Assembly: GCF_004345325.1 (NCBI RefSeq)
Contig: NZ_SLVJ01000019.1
Span: 1 to 64,000, forward strand
From: Acinetobacter calcoaceticus
GTDB lineage: Bacteria; Pseudomonadota; Gammaproteobacteria; Pseudomonadales; Moraxellaceae
Reading direction: 5' to 3'
Length of the DNA: 64,000 bases
In this document: positions 17,630-26,027 of the stretch, piece by piece
How positions within the stretch are numbered: the stretch's first letter is position 1
Layout: each line of letters opens with the position of its first letter
The notes under the pieces: model-generated
Database searches by the model: none
What the model was told of the DNA's origin: nothing
What the model saw: the letters and a program-made list of their open reading frames with translations, nothing else
Position numbers and translations under genes: made by a program

Positions 17630-18685
17630 ATGAATGCTTTAAATACAATATTGAATACAGCTTCTCAACAGGAAGCCAGTTTGAGCTTACCGCAGCAATT
17701 AAAAGCTCAATTTAAACTACAGCCACATTTGGCTGAGCAAATCCAACAACAAAGACAAACCGTTCAAAATATTTTAGCGGGGCATGATTCACGTTTACTG
17801 GTGATTGCAGGTCCATGTTCAATCCATGATCCCAAATCAGCACTGGAATACGCAGCTAAATTACAAATACTGCAACAACAAGTTTCAGATCAAATTTTTT
17901 TGGTCATGCGCGCCTATATTGAAAAACCAAGAACAACCGTGGGATGGAAAGGCTTTCTTTATGATCCACAATTAGACGGATCGGCAGATTTACAATTAGG
18001 TCTAGAACAATCTCGACAACTCTATTTATCGATTATCGAAATGGGCCTTCCGATTGCCAGTGAAATTTTAAGTCCTATGGCGACCGGTTATTTTGATGAC
18101 TTATTGGCATGGGGAGCGATTGGTGCACGGACCAGTGAGTCACAAATCCACCGTGAAATCGCCAGCCATATGCCCTACAGCATCGGCTTTAAAAATGGCA
18201 CTGATGGTTCGATTCAAATTGCTTTAGATGCAATACAGTCGGCAGCACATAGCCATCAATTTTTGGGAATGAGTCAAAGCGGTATGCCTTGTGTACTACA
18301 GAGTACGGGTAATCCTTTGGCGCATTTGATCCTACGCGGTTCAAATACCGGAAGTAATTTTGATGCACAATCGATAGCAGCGATCCGCAGCAAACATGCA
18401 CAACATTTTCCTGCATTGGTGATTGATTGTAGTCATGGCAATAGTGGCAAAGATCCATTACGCCAACCTGAAGTATTAAAACAGATTATCGCAGAACGTC
18501 ATCACACCCAGGTGCGTGGGGTCATGTTGGAAAGTCATTTAGTGGATGGTCAACAGAAGATCAGCGCCCAAATGAACTATGGCCAATCTGTGACTGATGG
18601 TTGTTTAGGTTGGGATAAAACCCAAAGCTTATTAATGACCATGGCTGAACAATTGGCTGAGTTAAAGTTTAAACAAACTGCTTAA
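17630..18685 (+). CDS. 3-deoxy-7-phosphoheptulonate (DAHP) synthase, class I
   Basis: A 351-residue AroF/AroG/AroH-type enzyme that joins phosphoenolpyruvate and erythrose 4-phosphate in the first step of aromatic amino-acid synthesis. Signatures include LVIAGPCSIHDPKSALEYA, RAYIEKPRTTVGWKGF, ARTSESQIHREIAS, and GSNTGSNFDAQSI, with metal ligands in VIDCSHGNSGKD. The feedback specificity (Phe, Tyr or Trp) cannot be read with confidence. Two aromatic leader peptides upstream suggest the gene is controlled by charging of aromatic tRNAs rather than by a TyrR repressor. A strong terminator follows. Confidence 0.95.
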   Translation: MNALNTILNTASQQEASLSLPQQLKAQFKLQPHLAEQIQQQRQTVQNILAGHDSRLLVIAGPCSIHDPKSALEYAAKLQILQQQVSDQIFLVMRAYIEKPRTTVGWKGFLYDPQLDGSADLQLGLEQSRQLYLSIIEMGLPIASEILSPMATGYFDDLLAWGAIGARTSESQIHREIASHMPYSIGFKNGTDGSIQIALDAIQSAAHSHQFLGMSQSGMPCVLQSTGNPLAHLILRGSNTGSNFDAQSIAAIRSKHAQHFPALVIDCSHGNSGKDPLRQPEVLKQIIAERHHTQVRGVMLESHLVDGQQKISAQMNYGQSVTDGCLGWDKTQSLLMTMAEQLAELKFKQTA

Positions 18686-18720
18686 TCAAATAGCTTAAAC
18701 AGTAGTGAACATCAACAAAT

Positions 18721-18750
18721 GGAAGTCTAAGCTTTAGACTTCCATTTTTT
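18721..18750 (+). terminator. Terminator of the DAHP synthase gene
   Basis: A 10-bp stem (GGAAGTCTAA / TTAGACTTCC) with a 3-base loop and six T residues, 36 bases after the stop codon. Confidence 0.85.
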
Positions 18751-18852
18751 TGAGCTTATATCTCAGCTTGTAATTTAGGCTTTATCTTAGATCGTATTTC
18801 AGGGTTTATTAGTTGTTGTATTTTCGCTTGCATGTCTAAATATCTTTATGAT

Positions 18853-19908
18853 CTAGACGGTATATTTCCGACTTAATCCCATCTCTGCCAATAGCCGTCT
18901 ATATAAGGTTGATGATCGGTCTGCTTCAAAATGTGCCTCCATCATTAAGTCCAAGGGCAGTTCTTCGGGTTTTTGTGATTCGATAATGTCTTGGTCTTCG
19001 GCAAAGATTTGCGCATTAAAATCATAAACGGCTTGTAGATCACCTGTGGTATCAAAGTTTCGCGTCAGCGGAACAAATAGCCGAGTTTGATTATATGAGA
19101 CTGGGCAACAGGCATTGAGTATTTTTAAGATGCCTTGACGTGGAAAATGCACGGTTAATATGGCGCTGAAGGGTGGGTAGACATCAAATACCCGACGCCA
19201 AATAAAACCTTCGGGGGCTAAATGCTGCAATCCATGCGGGTAATTACTGACACTACTGTCATATTCACTGTGTAGCCCATAACTTGTCCTTTGGCTTGTG
19301 TAGCGAGGCACGATTTGATTGTCTCGATCAGCAAAACTCTGATGATGGACCCATGCAAAATGCGCCACATCAATAAAGCCCTCCAACTGGCGACCACTAG
19401 AACCCGCTATATCGACTGGAGGCGGCAAGATCGCTTGATGATCGGCATGCGTCCAAGTGTCCAAGTCTGGGAAATTGGCCTGTTGTTGCTGGCGACTTTG
19501 AATACTGGTCCATACCAAGCCATAACGAACCACCACAGGAAACGAGGTCAAACTAAATCGATCCGAAAATGTGCTCATTTCAGGTTGGGCTGGGATTTTA
19601 GTGCATTTTCCAGCAGCATTAAAATGTAAACCATGATAGGGGCAGACCAGCTCTTCACCCTCCACCCATCCCTTACTGAGCGGTACGCCACGGTGCGGAC
19701 ATAAATCTCGAACCAGTAGAATTTGACCCGACTCAGTTTGATAAATCGCCATTTTCACATCAAGTAATATCACTTGCTGTGGTTGCGTGCTGAGGTCTTG
19801 TACACGCGCCACAGGATACCAATGTTGTGAAAGGATCTCCCAATCCTCTGGATCAAATTGACTATGACAAGGTTGATTTACAAGATTAATGATTGGGATG
19901 GCATTCAT
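18853..19908 (-). CDS. Rieske non-heme iron oxygenase, possibly HpxD-like
   Basis: A 351-residue oxygenase alpha subunit. The Rieske [2Fe-2S] ligands are in CPHRGVPLSKGW and CPYHGLHF (C-x-H ... C-x2-H), and the mononuclear iron site in GFIDVAHFAWVHHQSF (D-x2-H-x4-H). The protein is divergent to puuE and sits in the purine-catabolism cluster. In Klebsiella a Rieske protein, HpxD, works with reductase HpxE to oxidise hypoxanthine, so a purine hydroxylase role is reasonable here. No reductase gene is in this window. Related VanA/NdmA-type demethylases cannot be excluded. Confidence 0.75.
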   Translation of the reverse strand: MNAIPIINLVNQPCHSQFDPEDWEILSQHWYPVARVQDLSTQPQQVILLDVKMAIYQTESGQILLVRDLCPHRGVPLSKGWVEGEELVCPYHGLHFNAAGKCTKIPAQPEMSTFSDRFSLTSFPVVVRYGLVWTSIQSRQQQQANFPDLDTWTHADHQAILPPPVDIAGSSGRQLEGFIDVAHFAWVHHQSFADRDNQIVPRYTSQRTSYGLHSEYDSSVSNYPHGLQHLAPEGFIWRRVFDVYPPFSAILTVHFPRQGILKILNACCPVSYNQTRLFVPLTRNFDTTGDLQAVYDFNAQIFAEDQDIIESQKPEELPLDLMMEAHFEADRSSTLYRRLLAEMGLSRKYTV

Positions 19909-20107
19909 GGTCAGGCCCTCTATAGCGACTCATTTTGAACAAGTTTTAAACTATGCAACTTTGAGACCATGTTGCTATTTTCGTTTAGACGCAGCGCTGT
20001 CTTTAGTGCTGGACTTCATTCTGGATTTAGCTCTGGCTTAAGGCTCATGCTTAAGATTGGCATGTAAATCGCTTAGTGATGCCCAAAGTCATGTAGTGGA
20101 GTCAAAG

Positions 20108-21070
20108 GTGGTCGCAGAATATTTACAGGGTCAGGCATTGATCGACTCGATCCAACAACAGGATTATCCGCGTGATTTGATTGGCTACCATGGTTTGCCG
20201 CCGCATGCAGCATGGCCAAATCAAGCGCGTATCGCAGTGCAGTTTGTACTCAATTATGAGGAGGGCGGTGAAAACCATGTTGAACATGGCGATGCTGGCT
20301 CTGAACAGTTTCTATCGGAAATTATCGGGGCGGCCAGTTATGCAGATCGGCATATGTCGATGGATTCGATCTATGAATATGGCTCACGCGTCGGATTTTG
20401 GCGTATTCATGATGAGTTTAAACGGCGTAATTTGCCGATGACCATCTTTGCAGTGGGGATGGCCTTGGCACGTAATCCCTATGTGGTCGAAGCGATCCAA
20501 TCTGCTGAATATGATGTGGTTTGTCATGGTCAGCGTTGGCTGAATTATCAAAGCATTGCGCCTGAATTAGAAAAACAACATATGCATCAAGCGATCAGTG
20601 TATTGGAAAGTTTATTCGGTCAAGCGCCATTGGGTTGGTACACCGGACGTGATAGCCCACAGACGCGGCAGTTACTGGCAGAGTTCCCGCAGATTGAATA
20701 TGACTGTGATTATTATGGAGATGATCTGCCATTTTGGACCCCACTCAGCAATGCACAGGGGCATACTCGAGCGCATTTAATTATTCCTTATAGCTTAGAC
20801 AGCAATGATATGAAGTTCTGCTCCGCAGGTGGATTTAACAACGCTGAACAATTTTATCAATATCTCAAAGATGCCTTCGATGTGTTGTATGCGGAAGGAG
20901 AGACTGCACCGAAAATGTTATCTATTGGAATGCATTGTCGTATTTTGGGGCGTCCAGCTCGTTTTCGTGCCTTGCAACGTTTTTTAGACTATGTCCAAAG
21001 CCATCAACATGTCTGGATCTGTCGCCGTGGCGATATCGCCGCACATTGGAAGCAGTATCATGCTGATTAG
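20108..21070 (+). CDS. puuE: Allantoinase, PuuE type (polysaccharide-deacetylase fold)
   Basis: A protein of about 320 residues that hydrolyses allantoin to allantoate without metal, as known for PuuE. Its landmarks are YPRDLIGYHGLPPHAAWPNQ, FVLNYEEGGENHVEHGD, GSRVGFWRIHDEFKRR, WYTGRDSPQTRQLL and IGMHCRILGRPARF. The frame is open from a TTG at 20057, but GTG at 20108 with GGAG six bases before it gives a better ribosome binding site and a length nearer the family norm; no in-frame ATG is available. It begins a five-step urate/allantoin block with uraD, uraH and the permease downstream. Confidence 0.88.
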   Translation: MVAEYLQGQALIDSIQQQDYPRDLIGYHGLPPHAAWPNQARIAVQFVLNYEEGGENHVEHGDAGSEQFLSEIIGAASYADRHMSMDSIYEYGSRVGFWRIHDEFKRRNLPMTIFAVGMALARNPYVVEAIQSAEYDVVCHGQRWLNYQSIAPELEKQHMHQAISVLESLFGQAPLGWYTGRDSPQTRQLLAEFPQIEYDCDYYGDDLPFWTPLSNAQGHTRAHLIIPYSLDSNDMKFCSAGGFNNAEQFYQYLKDAFDVLYAEGETAPKMLSIGMHCRILGRPARFRALQRFLDYVQSHQHVWICRRGDIAAHWKQYHAD

Positions 21071-21215
21071 GCGCTGTTGACCATTTATTTATCACATGTC
21101 AACAGGCCCTCGTCTGATGGTTGGATTTTGAGATCAATATCAAACAAGTCTAAGCTCAGTAAAGTTGGCATTGTTATTGCAAAATCTACGATATCGCGCA
21201 AAGAATGATTTGAAC

Positions 21216-21722
21216 ATGATGTCAATCGCACAATTTAATCAGAAGGATATCAGTACCCAGCGCAGTATGTTGCGGCATTGTGTGCCGATCGACTCTTGGG
21301 TAGAGGGCTTAATTGCACAGCAGCCATATACCGATCTAGAGCAGCTAAATGCCGCTGCTTACCGATTAGCCCAATCATGGACTTGGTCCGAAGTCACAAT
21401 GGCATTGGATAAGCATCCACGAATCGGGGAGAAAAAAGCCCAGCTCGAATTGAGTCACGCAGAACAGGCCTCCTCAATGCAGGAACAGGCGGGGCTGAAT
21501 TTAGATTACAAAACTGAGCAAGCCTTATTGGCGGGCAATGCAGCCTATGAACAAAAATTCGGATTTATATTTTTGATTAAAGCCGCAGGTCTGAGTGCAG
21601 CCGAAATCTTGGTCGCTTTAGACTATCGCTTGCTTAATGATGTGGAAAGTGAACGAAAAATAGTCACACAACAATTGCGCGAAATCGCCTTACACCGTCT
21701 GATGCAGGACCTTCAGCCATGA
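21216..21722 (+). CDS. uraD: OHCU decarboxylase
   Basis: A 168-residue 2-oxo-4-hydroxy-4-carboxy-5-ureidoimidazoline decarboxylase, the last step making S-allantoin from urate. It shows HCVPIDSWVEGLIAQQPY, the active-site HPRIGEKKAQ and the family's EQASSMQEQAGL and YEQKFGFIFLIKAAGLSAAE. The ATG at 21216 is taken as start (a second follows at 21219); an upstream TTG would add unlikely residues. Its stop overlaps the uraH start (ATGA), so the two are translationally coupled. Confidence 0.92.
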   Translation: MMSIAQFNQKDISTQRSMLRHCVPIDSWVEGLIAQQPYTDLEQLNAAAYRLAQSWTWSEVTMALDKHPRIGEKKAQLELSHAEQASSMQEQAGLNLDYKTEQALLAGNAAYEQKFGFIFLIKAAGLSAAEILVALDYRLLNDVESERKIVTQQLREIALHRLMQDLQP

Positions 21723-22051
21723 ACAACATCAAGATCAGCAGTCATATATTAGACACCCAAATTGGTAAACCTGCGGCCAATGTACAGGTCAAGCTATATA
21801 ACAGTGCAGGCCAGTGTATCGCTGAAAGTCTCACCAATGCAGATGGCAGAGTCAACGCATTTGAACATACTGAAACCGCTGCGGGACATTATCGATTGGT
21901 CTTTATGACTGATGCTTATTTCCAATCTTTGGGGATTGAGCATTTTTTTGTTAGCGTCACGATCGATTTTTTTGTGAATGATCCGACGCAGCATTATCAC
22001 ATTCCTTTGTTACTGAGTCCTTTTGCATATTCAACCTATAGAGGCAGTTAG
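21719..22051 (+). CDS. uraH: 5-hydroxyisourate hydrolase (transthyretin-like)
   Basis: A 110-residue enzyme that opens 5-hydroxyisourate to OHCU. The family start ISSHILDTQIGKPAANVQVKLY holds a catalytic His and the C-terminus has the diagnostic YRGS tetrapeptide. HYHIPLLLSPFAYSTYRGS is intact. No signal peptide is present, so it is cytoplasmic. It is coupled to uraD. Confidence 0.95.
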   Translation: MNNIKISSHILDTQIGKPAANVQVKLYNSAGQCIAESLTNADGRVNAFEHTETAAGHYRLVFMTDAYFQSLGIEHFFVSVTIDFFVNDPTQHYHIPLLLSPFAYSTYRGS

Positions 22052-22089
22052 GCCAAGTGAAATATGCAGCATAAAAGAGAGGAAGCCAA

Positions 22090-23484
22090 ATGCGCCAAGT
22101 ACAGCCACAACTTTCATCACAACAAAAAACTGAAAATGCACCTGAGCATGTGTATTTGGGTGCGGGCAAAAGTTTAGCCTATGGTTTGCAGCATGTACTG
22201 ACCATGTATGGCGGTATTATTGCACCACCGCTTATCGTTGGAACAGCTGCCGGATTATCCGCTGCTGAATTGGGTTTACTGATTGCCGCGGCGTTATTTG
22301 TCGGTGGTTTGGCGACGATATTACAGAGTGTCGGGGTGAAATACATCGGTGCCCAATTGCCAATCGTGCAAGGGGTATCCTTTGCTGGGGTCGCGACCAT
22401 GGTGGCAATTATTACCACGGGTGGTGGATTGCCTGCCGTCTATGGTGCAGTTATGGTTGCCTCATTGATTGGTTTATTTTTAGCGCCTTATTTCTCTAAA
22501 ATATTACGTTTTTTCCCAGCCGTGGTGACAGGCTCAGTGATTACCATTATTGGTTTGTCGTTACTGCCTGTGGCCGTGCGCTGGATGATGGGCGGAAATG
22601 CTAAAGCGCCAGAATGGGGCAGTGTTGCCAATATCAGTCTGGCCTTGCTCACCCTGGGTCTGGTGATTTTACTCAATCTGACTGCTCGACCTGCGATCCG
22701 TAGATTATCGATCTTATTGGCGATTATATTGGGTACTATTTTTGCCTATGCATTTGGATTTGGGGATTTTTCCAAAGTGGCTCAGGGCACTTGGATACAA
22801 GCACCGAGTATCTTCGCTTTTGGTGCGCCGGTATTTGAGTTAAGTGCAATATTATCGATGCTGATTGTGACCTTGGTGATTATGACTGAAACCACGGCGG
22901 ATATTATTGCTGTTGGTGATATCGTCGGATCAAAAGTGGATGCCAAGCGTGTCGCTGCTGGGGTACGTGCGGATATGCTCTCTAGTGCGGTGGCCCCTGT
23001 GTTTGGTTCATTTATGCAAAGTGCATTTGCTCAAAATGTCGGACTGGTGGCCATGACAGGCGTTAAAAGTCGTTTTGTGGTTGCAGCAGGCGGTGGGATC
23101 TTGATTGTTTTAGGATTATTACCGGTCATGGGGCGTTTAGTCGCTGCGATTCCAATGCCGGTATTGGGTGGGGCGGGCTTGGTTTTGTTTGGATCTGTGG
23201 CAGCAAGTGGGATACGCACGCTGTCAAAAGTTGATTTCAATGAACAAAAGAACCTGATTATCGTTGCTGCGTCGATCGCCGTGGGCATGATTCCAATGAT
23301 TGATTATAGTTTCTACGCTCATTTCCCTAAATGGGTACAGACCCTATTTCATTCGGGTATCAGTTCAACCTGTATTATGGCGATCATTTTGAATATCTTG
23401 TTTAATCACATGCCAGCCTTGAACCGCAAAGGCCATTCCAAAGTATTAATTAAATCCAAGCCGATGGTCGATCATTCGCATTAA
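22090..23484 (+). CDS. NCS2-family xanthine/uric acid permease
   Basis: A 464-residue inner-membrane transporter with about 14 membrane segments. GLQHVLTMYGGIIAPPLIVG near the N-terminus, QSVGVKYIGAQLPIVQGVSF and the motif ETTADIIAVGDIVGSKVDAK are signatures of the nucleobase-cation symporter-2 family (UacT/PucJ/XanQ). Placement after uraH points to urate or xanthine import. Its 3' end (41 bases across the stop) is duplicated at 24613-24653. A stem-loop at 23512-23541 follows. Confidence 0.9.
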   Translation: MRQVQPQLSSQQKTENAPEHVYLGAGKSLAYGLQHVLTMYGGIIAPPLIVGTAAGLSAAELGLLIAAALFVGGLATILQSVGVKYIGAQLPIVQGVSFAGVATMVAIITTGGGLPAVYGAVMVASLIGLFLAPYFSKILRFFPAVVTGSVITIIGLSLLPVAVRWMMGGNAKAPEWGSVANISLALLTLGLVILLNLTARPAIRRLSILLAIILGTIFAYAFGFGDFSKVAQGTWIQAPSIFAFGAPVFELSAILSMLIVTLVIMTETTADIIAVGDIVGSKVDAKRVAAGVRADMLSSAVAPVFGSFMQSAFAQNVGLVAMTGVKSRFVVAAGGGILIVLGLLPVMGRLVAAIPMPVLGGAGLVLFGSVAASGIRTLSKVDFNEQKNLIIVAASIAVGMIPMIDYSFYAHFPKWVQTLFHSGISSTCIMAIILNILFNHMPALNRKGHSKVLIKSKPMVDHSH

Positions 23485-23508
23485 AATAATATTCGAATCT
23501 TTAATCTG
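23453..23508. repeat. Source copy of a duplicated segment (3' end of the permease gene)
   Basis: The 41 bases 23453-23493 recur exactly at 24613-24653, and weaker similarity continues on both copies. The downstream copy is not part of a gene, so it is a decayed duplication of this region. Confidence 0.8.
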
Positions 23509-23511
23509 CTG

Positions 23512-23541
23512 ATGCTCATCCTCAACCATGAAGATGAGCAT
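23512..23541 (+). terminator. Stem-loop after the permease gene
   Basis: A 9-bp stem, ATGCTCATC / GATGAGCAT, with a loop of 12 bases lies 28 bases after the stop. The T-run after it is poor, so its strength as a terminator is doubtful. Confidence 0.5.
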
Positions 23542-23671
23542 TGGTCATTTAAAGAGATGCACCATCATCCACCTCAAAATAGCCTAAGCAATATAGATGT
23601 CGTGCTTAGGGATGGTTTTAAAAATAAAGCATTGATTTTAAAAGGCTGATCCGACACAATTGCGTTGATTT

Positions 23672-23896
23672 GTGTGGGAAAATTTTGCAGTTTCGACTCG
23701 AAAAGAAATCTATCAACATGTCGTTAAAGTGTTTGTTTGCTTATCTTTGTTGAGTACTCTTTGGATGTTCTTTATCAGTGGCTTTAGTTTAAAGAATCTA
23801 TATTTCGCTGTAGCTATGATCTGCATAGGTGCTTTTCTGAGTATCATTGCGCATGCATATGCCAATAATAACAAGCCTCCATCCCAACGAAATTAA
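23672..23896 (+). CDS. Small membrane protein, two predicted helices
   Basis: A 74-residue frame starting at GTG. Two hydrophobic segments, roughly residues 14-33 and 38-60, are followed by a polar tail (NNNKPPSQRN). I do not recognise a family. No clear ribosome binding site is visible. A decayed second copy of part of it is recognisable at about 24750-24812 (shared GCTTAT...TTTGG...TCTTTATCA words), which suggests it was once a real duplicated gene. Confidence 0.5.
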   Translation: MWENFAVSTRKEIYQHVVKVFVCLSLLSTLWMFFISGFSLKNLYFAVAMICIGAFLSIIAHAYANNNKPPSQRN

Positions 23897-23991
23897 TCAT
23901 TTTCATAAAGGAGAGTCGGTGAAGCGTTTTATTTCTCTGCTGATCATTTATGAATTGTCACCAGGCCCTAACCTGAAATGAGAGAATTAAA

Positions 23992-24408
23992 ATGAAACCG
24001 ATCTATTTATTTTTAAGCCTGATGATTCTAGGCCTGACTCAAGCTTATGCAGTCGAACCGACCCTCAGCTACGATGAAATGAAAGCCAATGCTGTAAATT
24101 TTGAAAATGCATTATCTGAAAAAGAAAAATCGAATTTAAACTTGGCTTATGCGACTCCTTTACTCGAATCCTTTGCACACTGTTTACAGTTTGCGAGAGC
24201 CACAACTTTTGAGATTATTTCTTGGGTCGATGAAAAAGGCACGATGACCCAAAACTGGACCAATACTCAGGGGGTATTTGCAGCATGCATGTCTGATCAA
24301 TTTCAAGGACGGTATTTGTATCCAATTAATCAAAAACCTTATTATGCAATATTGAATTTTGATTTAACCACAACTGAGATTGATGATACGCCAGAAAACC
24401 CTTTGTAG
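23992..24408 (+). CDS. Hypothetical secreted protein
   Basis: A 138-residue protein with a clean signal peptide (MKPIYLFLSLMILGLTQAYA) and a predicted periplasmic mature part containing two cysteines (HCLQFA, ACMSDQ) that could pair. Family not recognised. It belongs to a run of small secreted proteins of unknown role between the permease gene and the CRISPR array (also 24807-25229, 26028-26375 and 26827-27459). Confidence 0.6.
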   Translation: MKPIYLFLSLMILGLTQAYAVEPTLSYDEMKANAVNFENALSEKEKSNLNLAYATPLLESFAHCLQFARATTFEIISWVDEKGTMTQNWTNTQGVFAACMSDQFQGRYLYPINQKPYYAILNFDLTTTEIDDTPENPL

Positions 24409-24499
24409 TTTTTAACTCACAGTGCGAAATTTTCCACCTATAATCTTTCTTGCGAAGCAGTTGTAGTGGTTTAATAAAAGTGGACACAGTTTTAAGTTT

Positions 24500-24587
24500 T
24501 TCCTCAGTTGCCTATGCGGCAGTAAACCGCCAGCGTATTCAAAGCGAAAATATAACCACTTTCTAAGCTGCCTATACGGCAGTGAAC
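24500..24587 (-). CRISPR. One-spacer type I-F mini-array, separate from the main array
   Basis: Repeat 24560-24587 is identical to those of the main array 3.6 kb away. A second repeat at 24500-24527 differs at 5 of 28 positions. They are separated by exactly 32 bases (24528-24559), the standard I-F spacer length. On the minus strand the degenerate repeat is the distal one, as at the trailer end of a normal array. It lacks nearby cas genes and an obvious leader. The spacer target is unknown. Confidence 0.8.
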
Positions 24588-24612
24588 AATCAATGCTGTA
24601 CGATTAAAAAAC

Positions 24613-24830
24613 AATCCAAGCCGATGGTCGATCATTCGCATTAAAATAATATTTAAATCTTTAATGTGTTAATTATTGACCACTCTGGTGGTTTAAGCAT
24701 CAGCAGTGAATATCGGGGCATCATCATCCAAATCAAAATAGCCTATAATATGCAGTTTAAATGCTTGTTGGCTTATATCTGTTCAGTATTCTTTGGAGGG
24801 TCTTTATCAATGCTCTTCAATTAAATTAAG
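24613..24830. repeat. Decayed duplication of the 23453-23780 region
   Basis: Begins with an exact 41-base copy of the permease 3' end (24613-24653), then continues as weakly similar sequence. It contains a degenerate copy (about 24750-24812) of the small membrane protein gene that starts at 23672. It is not coding. The mini-CRISPR lies directly before this copy, so a duplication or insertion probably separated the two copies. Confidence 0.65.
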
Positions 24831-25229
24831 TAGTAGATAATACAGGTTGTTCAAGTGACTATTGGTTTCATGGAAACTGGTATTGTTTGGCAAATAGATG
24901 TATTTAAATGATCTTTCGGAAAATTTTTCATCATCTAAATAGTCTTGAATTGTTAGATTACCATTGTTTAGTGAATTAAATGATTCGGTCATAAAACTAT
25001 CAAAAATTCGAGCGGTATAATCCATATAAAAACAATATAGCTTTTCATTACTCTTGGTTTTGTAGCAAGCGTCTATTTGAGAGATTGCACCACTCATACC
25101 TGAATCTTCATAAGTACTAAAAAAATCATTTACTGATTTTTGCATTAAGACGTTGTCATCTAGAATCGGTTTAGAGTAAGCACCCATTGGAATCAGCAAA
25201 GCCAGAGTTAAACCTAGATATTTTTTCAT
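24807..25229 (-). CDS. Hypothetical secreted protein
   Basis: About 140 residues from the ATG at 25229, which begins a typical signal peptide (MKKYLGLTLALLIPMGAYS). The frame is open further upstream to 25283 but those residues do not look like a protein start. The mature part has two cysteines (DACYKT, KLYCFYMDY) and no recognised domain. Function unknown. Confidence 0.55.
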   Translation of the reverse strand: MKKYLGLTLALLIPMGAYSKPILDDNVLMQKSVNDFFSTYEDSGMSGAISQIDACYKTKSNEKLYCFYMDYTARIFDSFMTESFNSLNNGNLTIQDYLDDEKFSERSFKYIYLPNNTSFHETNSHLNNLYYLLLNLIEEH

Positions 25230-25320
25230 ACCACCACCAATTCCCATAAATCTAAATGTAATGATGCACCATTGTGAGCTCAATGATTAAATCTCTGCAT
25301 AAGGTCTGTAATAAACCCGT

Positions 25321-25881
25321 TTAAATCTGCATCAGTTGTTGTAAAGCCTTGCGCTGTAACTCAAAACGCTGGGTGAATATATCATGCTGCTCGGGGCTAT
25401 TTAAACATTGTGAAGATCGATCTGAAATTTCATCGTCGTTAAAATCATCAGCATAATGTAAAAACACCACGACTTCTTTTTGTGCTGGGCCTATTTTAAA
25501 GCAACCTTGTTCTCGGCAGATTGCAAGGGCATTGATGAGGCATTGCTCATAGTGTTGTCTTAATTGATCATAGTCTTGATCAGTTTCGATACTTGCTAAT
25601 ATTGATTCTAAATAATGGTATATATGATTGGTTGCCTTGCCTGCATAAGCCCATTCAGAGGGAAACCATGCATAGGAACTCACATCATCCTCAGACTCAA
25701 TCATTTTATCTAGGGCTTCGATGCTATTTGCCACAGTAAAAAAGCCAGTAATGTCCTCAACCAATCCCAAGGCAAAAGCATACAGCGTAGTATTTGCAGT
25801 CTGCTGTTTAATTTGCGCCAGATTATGCTGTATTTCATCTATACAGAGTTGAGTTAAGTGTTCGATTTGAGATTGATTCAT
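25321..25881 (-). CDS. DUF4303-like protein
   Basis: A 186-residue soluble acidic protein. The pattern TLYAFALGLVEDITGFFTVANS near the N-terminus and WFPSEWAYAG in the middle fit DUF4303, a family often found among immunity proteins of polymorphic toxin systems. VVVFLHYADDFNDDEISDRS follows. No toxin gene is recognisable next to it, so an orphan immunity role is only a possibility. No signal peptide. Confidence 0.6.
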   Translation of the reverse strand: MNQSQIEHLTQLCIDEIQHNLAQIKQQTANTTLYAFALGLVEDITGFFTVANSIEALDKMIESEDDVSSYAWFPSEWAYAGKATNHIYHYLESILASIETDQDYDQLRQHYEQCLINALAICREQGCFKIGPAQKEVVVFLHYADDFNDDEISDRSSQCLNSPEQHDIFTQRFELQRKALQQLMQI

Positions 25882-26027
25882 AGAAAACCTAAATAGTTAA
25901 AATGTTAAAGGCCACAGTGAAGTGGGGACCATGGTTTGATTGTTTCTCTTTAAATAGGTTTTTGATATTTTCATTACAGAGCTGTTTCATGTTTATACTG
26001 CATTTTTTCAAATACTCATGCAAAGGA

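Noticed and set aside
20057..20107. Upstream TTG start for puuE
   Set aside because: No ribosome binding site and the added 17 residues do not resemble the family N-terminus; GTG at 20108 preferred.
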